Counted from the stretch's first letter, positions 46,939 to 57,959 are shown. The stretch: DNA of 64,000 bases from Antilocapra americana (GCA_007570785.1 ML664161.1:929658-993657); one strand, 5' to 3'. Numbers and translations are program-made. The notes: generated by a model from the letters alone, not told the origin.

Positions 46939-46951
46939 TAAAGAAATGATA

Positions 46952-47178
46952 TGTTTGTGTATGTGTTAAGTTGCTTCAGTCCTGTCTGACTTTTTGTGAC
47001 CCTATTGACTGTAGCCTGCCCGCCTCCTCTATCCATGAGATTCTCCAGGCAAGAATACTGGAGTGGATTGCCAGGCCCTCCTCCAGGGGATTTTCCCTGG
47101 AGTCATCAAACCTGCATCTCTTATGTCTCCTCCATTGGCCAGTGGGTTCTTTACCACTAGCACCACCTGGGAAGCCCA
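46952..47178 (-). mobile_element. Bov-tA SINE with 12-bp TSD
   Basis: Antisense copy: gttaagttgcttcagtcctg, aggcaagaatactggagtgg, catctcttatgtctcctcca, accacctgggaagccc. The perfect direct repeat aaagaaatgata is at 46940-46951 and 47179-47190. Confidence 0.95.
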
Positions 47179-47270
47179 AAAGAAATGATAGAGATCTTAA
47201 TTTCCTTTAGATTGATATAATTGCAAAATTATAAAAATTTAATAACAAATTCACCCCAAAATTCATGGTA

Positions 47271-47483
47271 CTGTGTTGTGCTTAGTTACTCAGTTATTTC
47301 TGACTCTTTGCAACCCCATGAACTATAGCCCACTATGCTCTTCTGTCCATGGTAATTTTCTTGCAAGAATACTGGAGTAGGTTGCCATACCCTCCTCCAG
47401 GGGATTTTCCCAGTCCAGGTATTGAACCCAAGTCTCTTGTATTGCAGGCAGATTCTTTGCTGTCTGAGCCACCAAGGAAGCCC
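47271..47483 (-). mobile_element. Bov-tA SINE
   Basis: Antisense copy: ttgtgcttagttactcagtt, ttgcaagaatactggagtag, cccaagtctcttgtattgca, gagccaccaaggaagccc. It lies about 90 bp from the previous SINE in the same orientation but belongs to a different subtype (head attctttgctgtctgagc). No clear TSD was found. Confidence 0.93.
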
Positions 47484-47800
47484 AAAGTTTGGAATATGTA
47501 TTTAGAATTCAATAAATGGAAGAACCTTTCATTCACTAATAACAGTTGATATTTGGAATGAAAGAAATCCTTCACATTCTGGTGAACAGATACATTTATT
47601 GAGCTCCTCTCTAAATATTAGTGTTTTTATGTCTTTATGATGCAAATCTAGTATCTACCTCCATGATACTTTTTTATTTTTTCTGTAAATCACAGAAAAC
47701 AGAAACTTTAATGATGGAATATGGATCAGTGTTGGAGTATTCTGTTTGCATATTAGTGTTTGCTCCTTGTGGATTGCTGCCAATGCTGTCACTCATTATC
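47484..47800. other. Unassigned DNA
   Basis: Nothing is recognised. Confidence 0.4.
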
Positions 47801-47804
47801 TTTC

Positions 47805-48085
47805 TTTTGTATTTTAATTGGGTTATAGTTGCTTTACAATGTTGTTAGTTTCTGTTGTACAATGAAATGAATCAGCTATATGTCTACATATATCCCTTCC
47901 ATCATGCACCTCCCTCCCTCTCCCTGTCTGCATCCCATCCTTACAGGTAGGTCTTCACAAAGCAACGAGCTGAGCTCCCTGCTCTATACAGCAGGTTCCC
48001 ACTAGCTATCTGTTTTACACATGGCAGTCCCAATCTCCCAATTCATCCTACTCCATCCCTCTTGACCGCTGCATTAGATGCTTCT
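47805..48085 (-). mobile_element. L1 3' end, older ruminant/cetartiodactyl type
   Basis: Antisense L1 3' UTR: attgggttatagttgcttta, caatgttgttagtttctgtt, gagctccctgctctatacag, cactagctatctgttttaca, cccaatctcccaattcatcc. Similarity ends near 48085 by 5' truncation. Confidence 0.78.
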
Positions 48086-48960
48086 TTCTGACTATTTGAA
48101 CTCCTTTCAATACTCTGCCCACATAGGGGTTCATGGGCTCCTGAGGTAGCACTGCTATTCTCTTAGGAAAGAGGTTCTATATTTCAATCATATCTCTCTC
48201 TTTGTCTAAGAAGATAAGAATGAAATGGTGTACAAGATCAGATGCTGGAAAAGCAAAGTTCCACAATAATACTGAGGTCCTTCTGCTAGCATATGCCTCA
48301 TTTTGCAAAATGTGTTCACACATAGTAATTTTCAATAGTTCTGAAAAGCAAAGTAGATTAGGTTCGTCTATTTTCTACAGTTATCCCAGTTTTCATGAAC
48401 AAGTAATAATTTTTCATTAACGATGTTCATTGTCCTTGGATATTGGCAAATAACTAGAGGCTAAACAGCCTGGAATATACTGAACAGAGACAAAAAATAC
48501 AATGAACAAATTTGTGAGTCTGCTATAGAATCTTAGCTTTTATGAACAATATCTTTTAGTACTAGCATGTCAAAATAACTGTTTTTGCCTGAACCAAACT
48601 AAACCTTTTTCTATTTGATATAGAGAGTTAATTCTATTTGGAAAAAATTGGGGAAGAAAGAGGAAGTTAAAGTTTAGGTTATAAAATGAATGAGTTTGAA
48701 GGAAAAGGAAACAAAATGGAAAATTTCTTGATCAGTTAAGAAGGATACAAGCTTAACTGTATTTATTAAAAGTACATAGACTTTCTTGTGAGCTTAGCAT
48801 AGGCTTATTATAAATTATATAATTAATATTACATTTCAAAACTATTTTATCAGGCCAAAATAATTGAAATTTTTAAAATTTGTGGTAAACATGTAAGTAA
48901 TTTTGTGTGTTTGGAAGCATGTTATTGATATGGGGGTCATAAATTTAGCTGCTTTAATAG
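48086..48960. other. Unassigned DNA
   Basis: No family is recognised. The 72-codon frame at 48202-48420 lacks support. Confidence 0.4.
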
Positions 48961-48963
48961 AAT

Positions 48964-49068
48964 GGTGTTCAGTATTCTTGCCAGGAAAATCCCATGGATA
49001 GAGGAGCCTGGTGGGATACACTCCATGGAGTCTCAAAAAATTGGACACAATTTACACAGTGACAGCAG
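48964..49068 (+). mobile_element. Bov-tA or Bov-A2 fragment
   Basis: gtgttcagtattcttgccag, ggaaaatcccatggatagag, gagcctggtgggatacactc, aaaattggacacaa. Only about 100 bp of the shared 3' body are present, so the subtype cannot be decided. Confidence 0.85.
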
Positions 49069-49074
49069 TATCTT

Positions 49075-49733
49075 AAAATAATAAATCATTGAGATAAAAA
49101 AAAGATATAGCCAGAGTCTCTGAAATTTTTCTAGACTGTAATAAATGATAAATAGAGATATCTTCTATAGTGTCATATTAGTTCTAAAATAATGGGTGGA
49201 ATATTATTGATTTTTGCTTTAAATATTCCATTATATTGATCTCATTTTAAGGAACAAAAACATATTCATAAGAGTTAGAAGATTAATGGATATTTTCCCC
49301 CTAAGCTATTAAATTTAAAAGCTGAAAATTCTTCTCCTGGAAAAATTAACACACGTCTTACCTTTATCACTGTAGACAGATTATTGTATATGTTTGCCCT
49401 CTATGCATAAGTGTTAATAAATCTGGATTTTCTTTTCCCAAAGAACACATTGTCAGTCTAGAAGCTAGAAGGCAGATCTCTGATTTTCATTTAAATGATT
49501 ATATATATAAAATTTATTTGATAATTTAATTTTAAGGAACAGAGAAATATTTTATATTGAAATTACTCAAAGATTTTAACTAATGACAAAGTTAAATGAT
49601 ATAAATATTATCACATTTAATAAAGTATTTTAGATTGCGTATCTACTGTGTATTAGATTCTATCTAGCTAGATTGTGGAAGATATGTTGTGATTTTCACG
49701 ATTTTATATGTCTGGATAATTATAGACTTGAAT
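49075..49733. other. Unassigned AT-rich DNA
   Basis: Nothing is recognised. Confidence 0.4.
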
Positions 49734-49743
49734 TTTAAACCTG

Positions 49744-49875
49744 CTGCTGCTGCTGCTAAGTTGCTTCAGTTGTGTCCGACTCTGTGCGACCCCATAGACA
49801 GCAGCCCACCAGGCTTCCCTGTCCCTGGAATTCTCCAGGCAAGAATACTGGAGTGGGTTTCCATTGTCTTCTATG
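49744..49875 (-). mobile_element. Bov-A2 SINE, single unit, 10-bp TSD
   Basis: Antisense copy starting with the (CTG)n tail, then aagttgcttcagttgtgtcc, gacagcagcccaccaggctt, aggcaagaatactggagtgg; it stops at ttccattgtcttctatg. Only one of the two A units is present (5' truncation). The direct repeat tttaaacctg is at 49734-49743 and 49876-49885. Confidence 0.94.
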
Positions 49876-49899
49876 TTTAAACCTGAGTGTATAATAATT

Positions 49900-50148
49900 A
49901 TACCATGGTATTTTATTGAGCAATTGTAGTGATCCGAATACTGAGATAAACGGTTATATTCATTATTTCATATCTTCCTCAGATGATATGGTGTATTATG
50001 AGCAAAAATCTTAATATAATGTTAAGAACTCAGAGGCTGAAAGGGTATAAGTAATTTACGGAGGTCACATCTTGATAAGTGGCAGCACACAGATTAACAA
50101 TTACATCTCTGTGACTCACAGCTTATTCTTCATACTCTACGTTCGCTT
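49900..50148 (-). mobile_element. MIR SINE, nearly complete
   Basis: Antisense order: ttttattgagcaattgtagt, ttatattcattatttcatat, cttcctcagatgatatggtg, ggtataagtaatttacggag, gtcacatcttgataagtggc, cacagcttattcttcatact. All main MIR blocks are represented in order over about 245 bp. Confidence 0.75.
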
Positions 50149-50149
50149 T

Positions 50150-51055
50150 TTCCCTTTAGTTGGACAAATTGTGGATCTTAAATAGTTTAAAGAGAAATGT
50201 GGAGATATAAATTCTGTTCAAGGCCAAAGACTTACAGAGCTGATCTCCAGAGTGCTTCTTGTAAGAAATGGCTGTTTACACGTAATAACCTGCAAGGAGC
50301 AGGTGACTCTGTCATTAATCAATATACGCCTTAGCTGTTGTTGCTGGGTGAAGGTTAGTGATGCTTTTTGGAAACTTATGGCACTGTGTGAGAAAAGATC
50401 CATTTTTCAACTGACACTCCAAAAATAAGTTTAAAATACACTTCCTAGCCCACCAACATGTTGAACTTTGACCCAGCTGTATCTATACAAAGAATCCAAA
50501 CAAATAAAAACTCAACCATAACAACTATAAAATAGACTGGTTAAACAGAGAGAGAGAGTTAAATTTTACTCCTACTCTTTAATTATAAGAATAAATAGCG
50601 TGTAATTTGTAGTCTTCCTTAGAAATCATGAATAGTTTGGCACTAAAGAACTATGAATTGAACAATATAATGACAATCATGATTTTTAGTAATAAATTTC
50701 CTGTTACAATAGACTAATAGTCTTACATAGATGAAATGAGAAAATAACAACTGAGGAACCACAGAAAAAGAAGTAGACTCTACTAGAATACAGATTATAC
50801 TTTACTAGAATACAGATTATACTGATTTCCACAAATTCCCATATTAATTATATTAAAGTATAATTCCTCTGCATATTCTCAATGTGTAGTGATGTCATGT
50901 AATTTATCATGCAAATCAGGATTTGTTCATAATAAGAAGCTCTATTCATATTTTTCTAAGACAACAGATGAAATTCAGGACTCTTTTGGGTAGAGCAGGA
51001 TACATGACTATTTTATTTATAGTTGTTATACATTAGTATAATCAGGATGTAGAAA
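50150..51055. other. Unassigned DNA with a 22-bp tandem duplication
   Basis: tactagaatacagattatac begins two perfect 21-bp copies at 50781-50801 and 50803-50823. 50220-50400 is less AT-rich. No family is recognised. Confidence 0.4.
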
Positions 51056-51057
51056 GA

Positions 51058-51255
51058 GGCCTTGAACTTGGAAAGAACATAAGTTTGAATACCCATTTAA
51101 TCATTAGTTGTGTGATTTTAGGTAAATTACTTAGTTTACTTTGAACTGAAAAATGAAAAGAGGAGAAATACCTAACCTGAAATTTATGAGGTTTAAAAAT
51201 TACATCTACATCATAGCTAATACAGTGCCTGGCATATTGGAATATATTGATGGAG
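51058..51255 (+). mobile_element. MIR SINE
   Basis: Sense order: ggaaagaacataagtttgaa, ttagttgtgtgattttaggt, aaattacttagtttactttg, aagaggagaaatacctaacc, gctaatacagtgcctggcat, gaatatattgatgg. The acagtgcctggcat block is close to consensus. Confidence 0.78.
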
Positions 51256-51381
51256 GAATTACTGAATATACCTGATTTGACTTGAACTTTATAGTAACTA
51301 GAATAGTTTGTCTATTACAATAGTATGCATTGCATATCTGTTTTAACCATTAAAGAACACACTTTCAAAATAACGGAATAA

Positions 51382-51800
51382 CTGTGGTTCAAGCATCCAA
51401 AATGGACCTCGATGGCCATTGAGGATGTGATTTCAAACACATTCCTGCATCACTGAGAACTTGAATTTCTTGAACTGTATTAAACTCAAGGATACCACCA
51501 GCTGTTCTCAAAAATATCTGCTTACAGATGCCAGATGCAACCTTAGAGTCTCGAAATCTCCCCTTGTAACTATATAATTATTTAGGGCTTCGACCAATCC
51601 TTGCTTAATAGACACCTTTATTTCTTGTCAGCTCCCATGCTAAATTCTTAACAAACAACTTATGTAACTTTCCTAAGTTTTACCTATATAAGCCTCTCCC
51701 ATTTTGTTGTTCAATGGAACAGAATTCGTATGCTTCATGAATCTGTGTCTCCAGGGCTATAGTCTTCAGTGTGGCATGAATAAAACTCTTTTTTTTTTTC
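51382..51800 (+). mobile_element. LTR-like element (probable solo endogenous retrovirus LTR)
   Basis: Promoter-like elements occur in LTR order: a CCAAT box at about 51592-51598 (gaccaatcc), a TATA box at 51684-51692 (acctatataagcc), then a polyadenylation signal AATAAA at 51779-51784 about 90 bp further on, followed by a T-run. No gag, pol or env sequence is seen nearby, so it would be a solo LTR. The 5' boundary (tgtggttc at 51382) and 3' boundary are guesses, and I found no TSD. The family is not identified. Confidence 0.5.
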
Positions 51801-52072
51801 TATTGTAGAATGTTTATTGATTATTTCTATTGACAATAATCAATAAGTGGATATATTTAGAATCCTAGTTCTCATTGTGCAGATTAATTTATTATGATGA
51901 GTATATTTGTAATATTAACTTATGCCTGAGTGATATAATCCATGTTTTGAAACTTGAAAGGGATAGAAACCCTCTGATTCTAATAAAGATCTATGCTCAG
52001 ATTGGCCAAAAGCAATTCATATTCCCTAAAAGTTCTGTCTTCACATGAGTAATTGTGTTTAGTGTATTGACT
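51801..52072. other. Unassigned AT-rich DNA
   Basis: Nothing is recognised. Confidence 0.4.
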
Positions 52073-52088
52073 CATATTATTAACTTTT

Positions 52089-52604
52089 AAAAAAAATAAT
52101 TAATTAATTTTTCTTTACATTATTGTGTTGGTTTTGCCATACATTGACATGAATCCGCCATGGGTATGCATGTGTTCTCCTTCTAGAACCCCCCTCCCAC
52201 CTCCCTCCCGATTCCATCTCTGTGGGTCATCTCAATGCACCAGCCCTGAGCACCCTATATCAAGCATCAGACTTGGGCTGGTGATTGATTCACATATGAT
52301 AATTTACAAGTTCAATGCCGTTCTCCCATATTATCCCACCCTTACCCTCTCTATCCATAGTGTCCAAAAGACTGTTCTGTACATCTTCATCTCTTTTGAT
52401 GTCTCACATACAGGGTTATTATCATTATCATCTTTCTAAATTCCATATATATGCATTAGTATACTGTATTATTGTTTTTCCTCCTTGCTTACTTCATTCT
52501 GTATAATAGGCTCCAGTTTCATCCACATCAGTAGAACTGATTCAAATGATTCTTTTTAATGGCTGAGTAATATTCCATTGTGTATATGTATCACAGCTGT
52601 GTTA
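52089..52604 (-). mobile_element. L1 3' end with 16-bp TSD
   Basis: Antisense L1: A/T-rich tail at 52089-52110, 3' UTR (ttgccatacattgacatgaa, cccgattccatctctgtggg, ctcacatacagggttattat) and the last part of ORF2 up to tgtatatgtatcacagct; 5'-truncated. The perfect direct repeat catattattaactttt is at 52073-52088 and 52605-52620. The right copy is also the outer part of a perfect inverted repeat (52605-52693). Confidence 0.94.
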
Positions 52605-52693
52605 CATATTATTAACTTTTGATTGTTTTTCACTAGCCAAAGTAATGCTATTTTACTTTGGCTAGTGAAAAACAATCAAAAGTTAATAATATG
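52605..52693. repeat. Perfect inverted repeat, 41-bp arms, 7-bp loop
   Basis: The left arm 52605-52645 (starts catattattaacttttgatt, ends gccaaagtaa) and the right arm 52653-52693 (starts ttactttggctagtg, ends gttaataatatg) are exact reverse complements with no mismatch. The loop is tgctatt (52646-52652). The first 16 bases of the left arm are the TSD of the neighbouring L1. There is no T-run or promoter context, so it is not a bacterial-type terminator. It could form a hairpin or cruciform. Confidence 0.98.
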
Positions 52694-53655
52694 ACTAGAG
52701 TAAAACATTCAAATTAAACTGCTTTAATAAAGGCCATTTAATTCACTAATCTGAAACAATAAATATACTGTTTTATATAAAATAAAATAAAATTTTAATA
52801 CTTATAATTAACAAACACAAAAAAGACATTGAATTTCAATCAATTTATACATGTGAGATTGAATTTTAGAAACATATATGCAAGATGTGAAAACTGCAGA
52901 AAAATAAAATTCATTTCCCACTTTTACAAATTTATGTAGTTGCCTATCATAAGCAAAAGCCATTGATTTTTTTTTAACTGTTATAGACCTATATCCACAT
53001 TTAGCCATATCTATATCAAAGTGGGTTTTTCTTGCATATACCATATTCTGCTTACTTCTAAGCATGACTATGATGTCAGTTTTGTAATTTCAGTTCTATG
53101 AAATTGACCTAAAACTTTCTCTATTGTTTTTATTCAACATGAGCTAAAGATTCAATACTATAAGATAAAACATAAGAGTATATATTACTTTCCTAATAAA
53201 CTACTTTTAGAACTTGTGTATCCTCACAGCAATAACACAACATAATAAAGTACAAACAAGAGGTGATTTTTTTTCAAGAAAGTTTTAAGCATATGCAAAT
53301 TAAGACCATAGTTTCCTTGTTTTTCACAGTGCAATTCATTTGCCAACTTTTTTAGCCTTTCCCTTTTCAGAATCCTGAAAAACCAAACCACATCTTACTG
53401 TGAACAAATTAGTTTTGACATTTTGAAACATTTAATTATTTGCAGCAGTGAATCAGAGGAAGGTGAAGTTGAGAGAAACTTTTCAAACTCTAGGAAGATA
53501 TATATGTGCAAAATGCCATTTTTGGAAATCTTTGGCCCTAAAAAGCTAACTAATACACATAAAATAAATGTATAAAGAAAGTTTGTACATTTTTAGGAAA
53601 TGAACATATTATAAAATACATAGAAGTGTAAGGTTTAGCAGTTAGTCATATTTTC
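52694..53655. other. Unassigned AT-rich DNA
   Basis: No family is recognised. The 85-codon minus-strand frame (52808-53065) lacks support. Confidence 0.4.
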
Positions 53656-53689
53656 TTTACATCATGCTACTCATAACAGAAAATTTCAG

Positions 53690-53842
53690 AGAGGAAAGTA
53701 AGCATAATGTTCATTTAGCACAGACATTCATTTTACAGTTGAGGGAACTGAGGTTCAGTGAGGTTAAGTGATTTGCCAAGGTTACTTGCCAAATGCTATT
53801 AAACTCAGAGAGAAACAAAATCTAAGATTCCAATTTATTTTA
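53690..53842 (-). mobile_element. MIR SINE
   Basis: Antisense, with a well preserved core: cattttacagttgagggaac, tgaggttcagtgaggttaag, tgatttgccaaggttacttg, aaatctaagatt. It matches the antisense MIR core almost base for base over about 60 bp. Confidence 0.85.
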
Positions 53843-53844
53843 TT

Positions 53845-55150
53845 AATTTCATTTTCCAATAACAATAGCAATTTAGGGGCATCCAAAGTCTGTTGCTCTG
53901 TGAATAACATTGTTAATGAGAAAGTTGTGCTAATTAAATTTATATACTTTTAAAAAAGATACTATTTTCCAAGTAAGCCTATGACTATACTGATTTATAT
54001 GGTTGTAATTAAAGATTCATTAAAATTTTATTCTACTAATTGTTTTATCCATTTATTAATTATTGACTTTTATTAAATGATCTATTCCATAAATATATGT
54101 ATGTATGTATTGATGTTTGTGTGTGTATGTTGAAGTTTGTTTTCCCCCACAGTTTTTAAAATCTTTTCTAAAAATTGCCATCTTCTGAAAGTGATAATTA
54201 CTTGAGTTTGATATATACGATAAATGTTTCAATTTATATTTATTTGCAATTATCCATGTAAGTAAAATGCTTTAAGATATTCATCAGTCAATGCAAAAAT
54301 ATTTGATATTTTAGTCTGTCTATTCTTAGTTATATAATGTGTTGACAATTTTCTCTATTTTTCCTTCCAGAGAAATAAATAAAATTTTGTTCAAATTAAT
54401 TCTGAAAGTATATTTTTTTCAAACAAATAAATGGAAAATTGTATTAATAAAAATAAATGAAAATAATTAAATTATAAGTAATTCACACACAATTCTGTAT
54501 CATCAGAATAATTATAAAATATCAAAATGTTTTAATATTGAGAATACTTTAGCAGAATATTTTATGTCATTAATCAGGAAATTATCTGTTCTTCAAAAAT
54601 CAAAGTAATTTTAGTTACAACCTTGTTAATAAATTTTCTAAAAATATATATTAATAATGTAACAGATGTGTATAATAAGATATATAGATAATGCAGAAAC
54701 ATTTCTAGATGTGGAACTTATTTCTATAATTTAATCAGTCAAAAAGGGAGCATTTAAAAAATATCTTTTATAGAACAAAGATGCTAGTATGTATAGAAAG
54801 GAGTCAGATATCTTTTCTTTGTTTTTTAATAGTTGGAGACTTTATCAGCTTGATAACTTGATAATACTTAAAGGAATTGGAAATGACTATGACAATTAAT
54901 CTAGGTAAATTATCAGATAGGAATCAAAGTCCAAACTATTTCTAAAATAACAATCATCCAACTTCATTCATTAAATAAAGATGAGAGTAGTCATTTTTCA
55001 GACAATAATTAGCAGCAAATACGTCATAACAATAAACAACATTCGTAAACTACTTTCCTTGAAATATCAAAATTAATTTTTATAATTACTTAGCCTCTCA
55101 GCAGTTCCTGGTGCTAGATATTTAATTGTAAATTCAATTTTCTTTTTTCT
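53845..55150. other. Unassigned AT-rich DNA with a short (TATG/TG)n tract
   Basis: 54093-54130 is a degenerate tatgtatgtatg/gtgtgtg tract. The rest is very AT-rich with no recognised family. Confidence 0.4.
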
Positions 55151-55247
55151 TTTCTTTTTTTTTTTACAGCATTAACAGAGAGCATTAGTGCAGATCATCC
55201 GCACAGAATTATACATAAGCAAAGGAAGCTAGGATCCAGTTGTAAGT
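55151..55247 (+). other. Candidate 72-nt internal exon with splice signals
   Basis: A long polypyrimidine tract (55151-55165) ends in ACAG at 55166-55169, a strong-looking 3' splice site. 72 nt later GTAAGT starts at 55242, a good intron start but preceded by AGTT rather than CAG. One frame across 55172-55240 is open and reads LTESISADHPHRIIHKQ and onward. I do not recognise the peptide. No partner exon is visible, so this may be chance. A retained T-rich tail of an antisense retroposon is an alternative explanation for the pyrimidine tract. Confidence 0.3.
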
Positions 55248-55735
55248 AACATTGCAAAATCTAGATAACACAGAGACAACACTTCATGCAGCCACAGCTT
55301 CTCAGTGCAACACAACATTGCTGTTGAATTGAGCTCTTCACTTCCAGGTAGCTAGTGGGTATTTCATAAGGTCTACCATCCAGTGGTCTGCATAGGCTGC
55401 CATGGAGCTTAAGGGAAATTATGTGCATTGCTCCGAAAATTACGGCTTTCACTGCAAATCTGTTGCATTTTATCTTCCACATCAAGTTCTCAGAAGGTGA
55501 ATCTGTCACCTTGTGAATTTTAAATTGTTGTTTTAATTTCCAAAGAATATCTTGGCTCTTTTACTAATCTGTTCACTTCTCAGTTCTGTCTCCCTTTAGT
55601 ATCTGATCCCTGGTATCATTATAAAATGTAAAACTGAGTATGTGCTAAATTAATGATTGAGCAACTAAATAACAAAAAATAGAAGCCTTGAATTTACTTT
55701 TAGATGTTTAAATCAATAACGCTGAGAGATTTCAA
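55248..55735. other. Unassigned, less AT-rich DNA
   Basis: 55260-55510 is richer in GC than its flanks and holds an 82-codon minus-strand frame with no recognised motif. It could be conserved non-coding sequence or an unrecognised old repeat. Confidence 0.35.
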
Positions 55736-55736
55736 A

Positions 55737-57943
55737 CATCCAAGGCAAATTTGGCCTCAGAACAAAATGAAGCAGGCAAAGGCTAACAGATTTTTGCCAA
55801 GAGAACACACTGGTCATAGCAAACATCCTCTTCCAACAACAGAAGAGAAGATTCTTCACGTGAACATCACTAGATGGTAAATATCAAAATCAGATTGGTT
55901 ATATTCTTTGCAGCCTAAGATGGTGAAGCTCTATATAGTAAGCAAAAACAAGACAGGGAGCTGACTGTGGCTCAGATTATGAATTCTTCATTGAAAAATT
56001 CAGACTTAAATGAAAGAAAGTAGGGAAAACCACTAGATCATTCAGGTATGACCTACATCAACTCCCTTACAATTATACAGTGGAAATGACAAACAGATTC
56101 AAGGGATTAGATTTGATAGAGTGCCTAAGAACTGTGGATGCAGGTTTGTGACATTGTACAGGAGGCAGTGATCAAGATCATCACCAAGAAAAATAAATGC
56201 AAAAGGACAAAATTGTTGTCTGAGGAGGTCTTACAAATAGCTGAGAAAAGAAGAGAAGCTAAAGGCAAAGGAGAAAAGGAAAGATAAACCCATCTGAATT
56301 TACAGTTCCAGAGAATAGCAAGGAGAGATAAGAAAGCTTTCCTCAGTGATCAGTGCAAAGAAATAAAGGAAGACAATAGAGTGGGAAAGACTAGACACCT
56401 CTTCAAGAAAATCAGAGAAACCAAGGGAACATTTCATGCAAAGCTGGGCACAATAAAGGACAGAAATGGCATGGATATAATAGAAGCAGATGTTAATAAT
56501 GTGTGGCAAGAATACACAGAAGAACTGTACAATAAGATCTTCATGACCCAGATAACCACAATGGTATGATCCCTCACCTAGAGCTGGACATCCTGGAATG
56601 TGAAGCCAAGTGGGCCTTAGAAAGCATCACTACAAACAAAGCTAGTGGAGGTGATGGAATTTCAGTTGAGCTAATTCAAATTCTAAAAGAATGCTGTGAA
56701 AGTGCTGCACTCAATTTGCCAGCAAATTTGGAAAACTCAGCAGTGGCCACAGGACTGGAAAAAGTCAGAGATGTTCAAGCTAGAGTTAGAAAAGGCAGAG
56801 GAACCAAAGATCAGATTGCCAATGTCCATTGGATCATAGAAAAAGCAAGAGAGTTCCAAGAAAACATCTACTTGTGCTTTCTTGACTATGCCAAAGCCTT
56901 TGACTGTGTGGATCACAACAGAATGTGGAAAATTCTTAAAGAGATAGGCATATAAGACACCTTCCCTGCCTCCTGAGAAATCTATATGCAGGTCAAAAAG
57001 CAACAGTTAGAAACAGACATGGGACAACAGGCTAGTTCCACATTGGGAAAGGAGTACTTCAAGGCTATATATTATCAACCTGTTTATTTAACTTTTATGC
57101 AGAGTACATCATGCAAAAAGCTGGGGTGGATGAAGCACAAGCTAAAATCAAGATTGCTTGGAGAAATACCAATAATCTCAGATATGCAGATGACACCACC
57201 CCTATGGCAGAAAATGAAGACTAAGGAGGCTCTTGATAAAAGTGAAAGAGGAGAGTAAAAAAGCTGGCTTGAAACTCAACATTCAGAAAACTAAAATCAT
57301 GGCACCTGATCCCATCACTTCATAGCAAATAGATGGGGAAACAATGGCAGAGTTTATTTTTGGGGGGCCCCAAAATCACTACAGATGGTTACTGCAGCCA
57401 TGAGATTAAAAGATACTTGCTCCTTGGAAGAAAAGCTATGACAAACCTAGACAATGTATTATAAAGCAGAGACATTACTTTGCCAACAAAGATCCATCTA
57501 ATCAAAGCTAAGGTTTTTCCAGTAGTCATGTATGGATGTGAGAGTTGGACTAAAAAAAACACTGAGCACCAAAGAATTGATGCTTTTGAACTGTGGTGTT
57601 GAAGATTCTTGAGAGTCCCTTGGACTGCAAGGAGATCCAACCAGTCCATCCTTAAGCAAATCAGTCCTAAATATTCATTGGAAGGACTAATGCTGAAGCT
57701 GAAGTTCCAATACTTTCGCCATCTGATGTGAAGAGCTTACTCCTTGGAAAAGACCGGGATGCTGGGAAAGACTGAAGGCAAGAGGAGAAGGGATTGACAG
57801 AGGGTGAGATGGTTGGATGGCATCACCGAATTGATGGACATAAGTTTGAGCAAGCTCTGGGAACTGGTGATGGACAGGGAAGCCTGTGATACTTCCATGG
57901 GGTTGCAGAGTCAGAATGACTGAGTGATTGAACTGAACTGATT
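55737..57943 (+). mobile_element. BovB LINE, longest copy in the window (about 2.2 kb)
   Basis: 5'-truncated within the endonuclease region (ggcaaatttggcctcagaac, tgactgtggctcagattatg) and continuous to the 3' terminus (gactgagtgattgaactgaa). An internal deletion of RT sequence lies at 56766-56768, where ggactggaaaaagtcag runs straight into agatgttcaagc. gagatttcaa (left, about 55726) and gagatgtttcaa (right, 57944) may be a TSD. This is the best template here for aligning the other BovB pieces. Confidence 0.93.
56381..57258 (+). pseudogene. BovB reverse transcriptase remnant
   Basis: BovB ORF2 encodes an N-terminal endonuclease and an RTE-clade reverse transcriptase that moves BovB and, in trans, Bov-tA/Bov-A2. 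Frame 56381-56569 covers RETKGTFHAKLGTIKDRNGM; frame 56566-56955 covers LESITTNKASGGDGISVELI and RT motif A (DYAKAFDCVDHNRMWK). The YADD motif is encoded at 57183-57194 but in a different frame from the surrounding open stretch. The segment between the LENSAVATGLEK part and DVQAR is deleted, removing part of the RT fingers. Stops and frameshifts confirm inactivity. Confidence 0.9.
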
Positions 57944-57959
57944 GAGATGTTTCAAGAAA

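Noticed and set aside
52125..52439. A 104-codon plus-strand frame starting MLVLPYID
   Set aside because: It is the reverse complement of L1 3' UTR. The same L1 3' UTR region yields a related chance frame at 18228-18431.
52605..52693. The hairpin as a transcription terminator or a microRNA precursor
   Set aside because: Eukaryotic context, no T-run after it, and a perfect 41-bp stem with a 7-bp loop is atypical for a conserved miRNA. Small-RNA data would be needed to revisit it.
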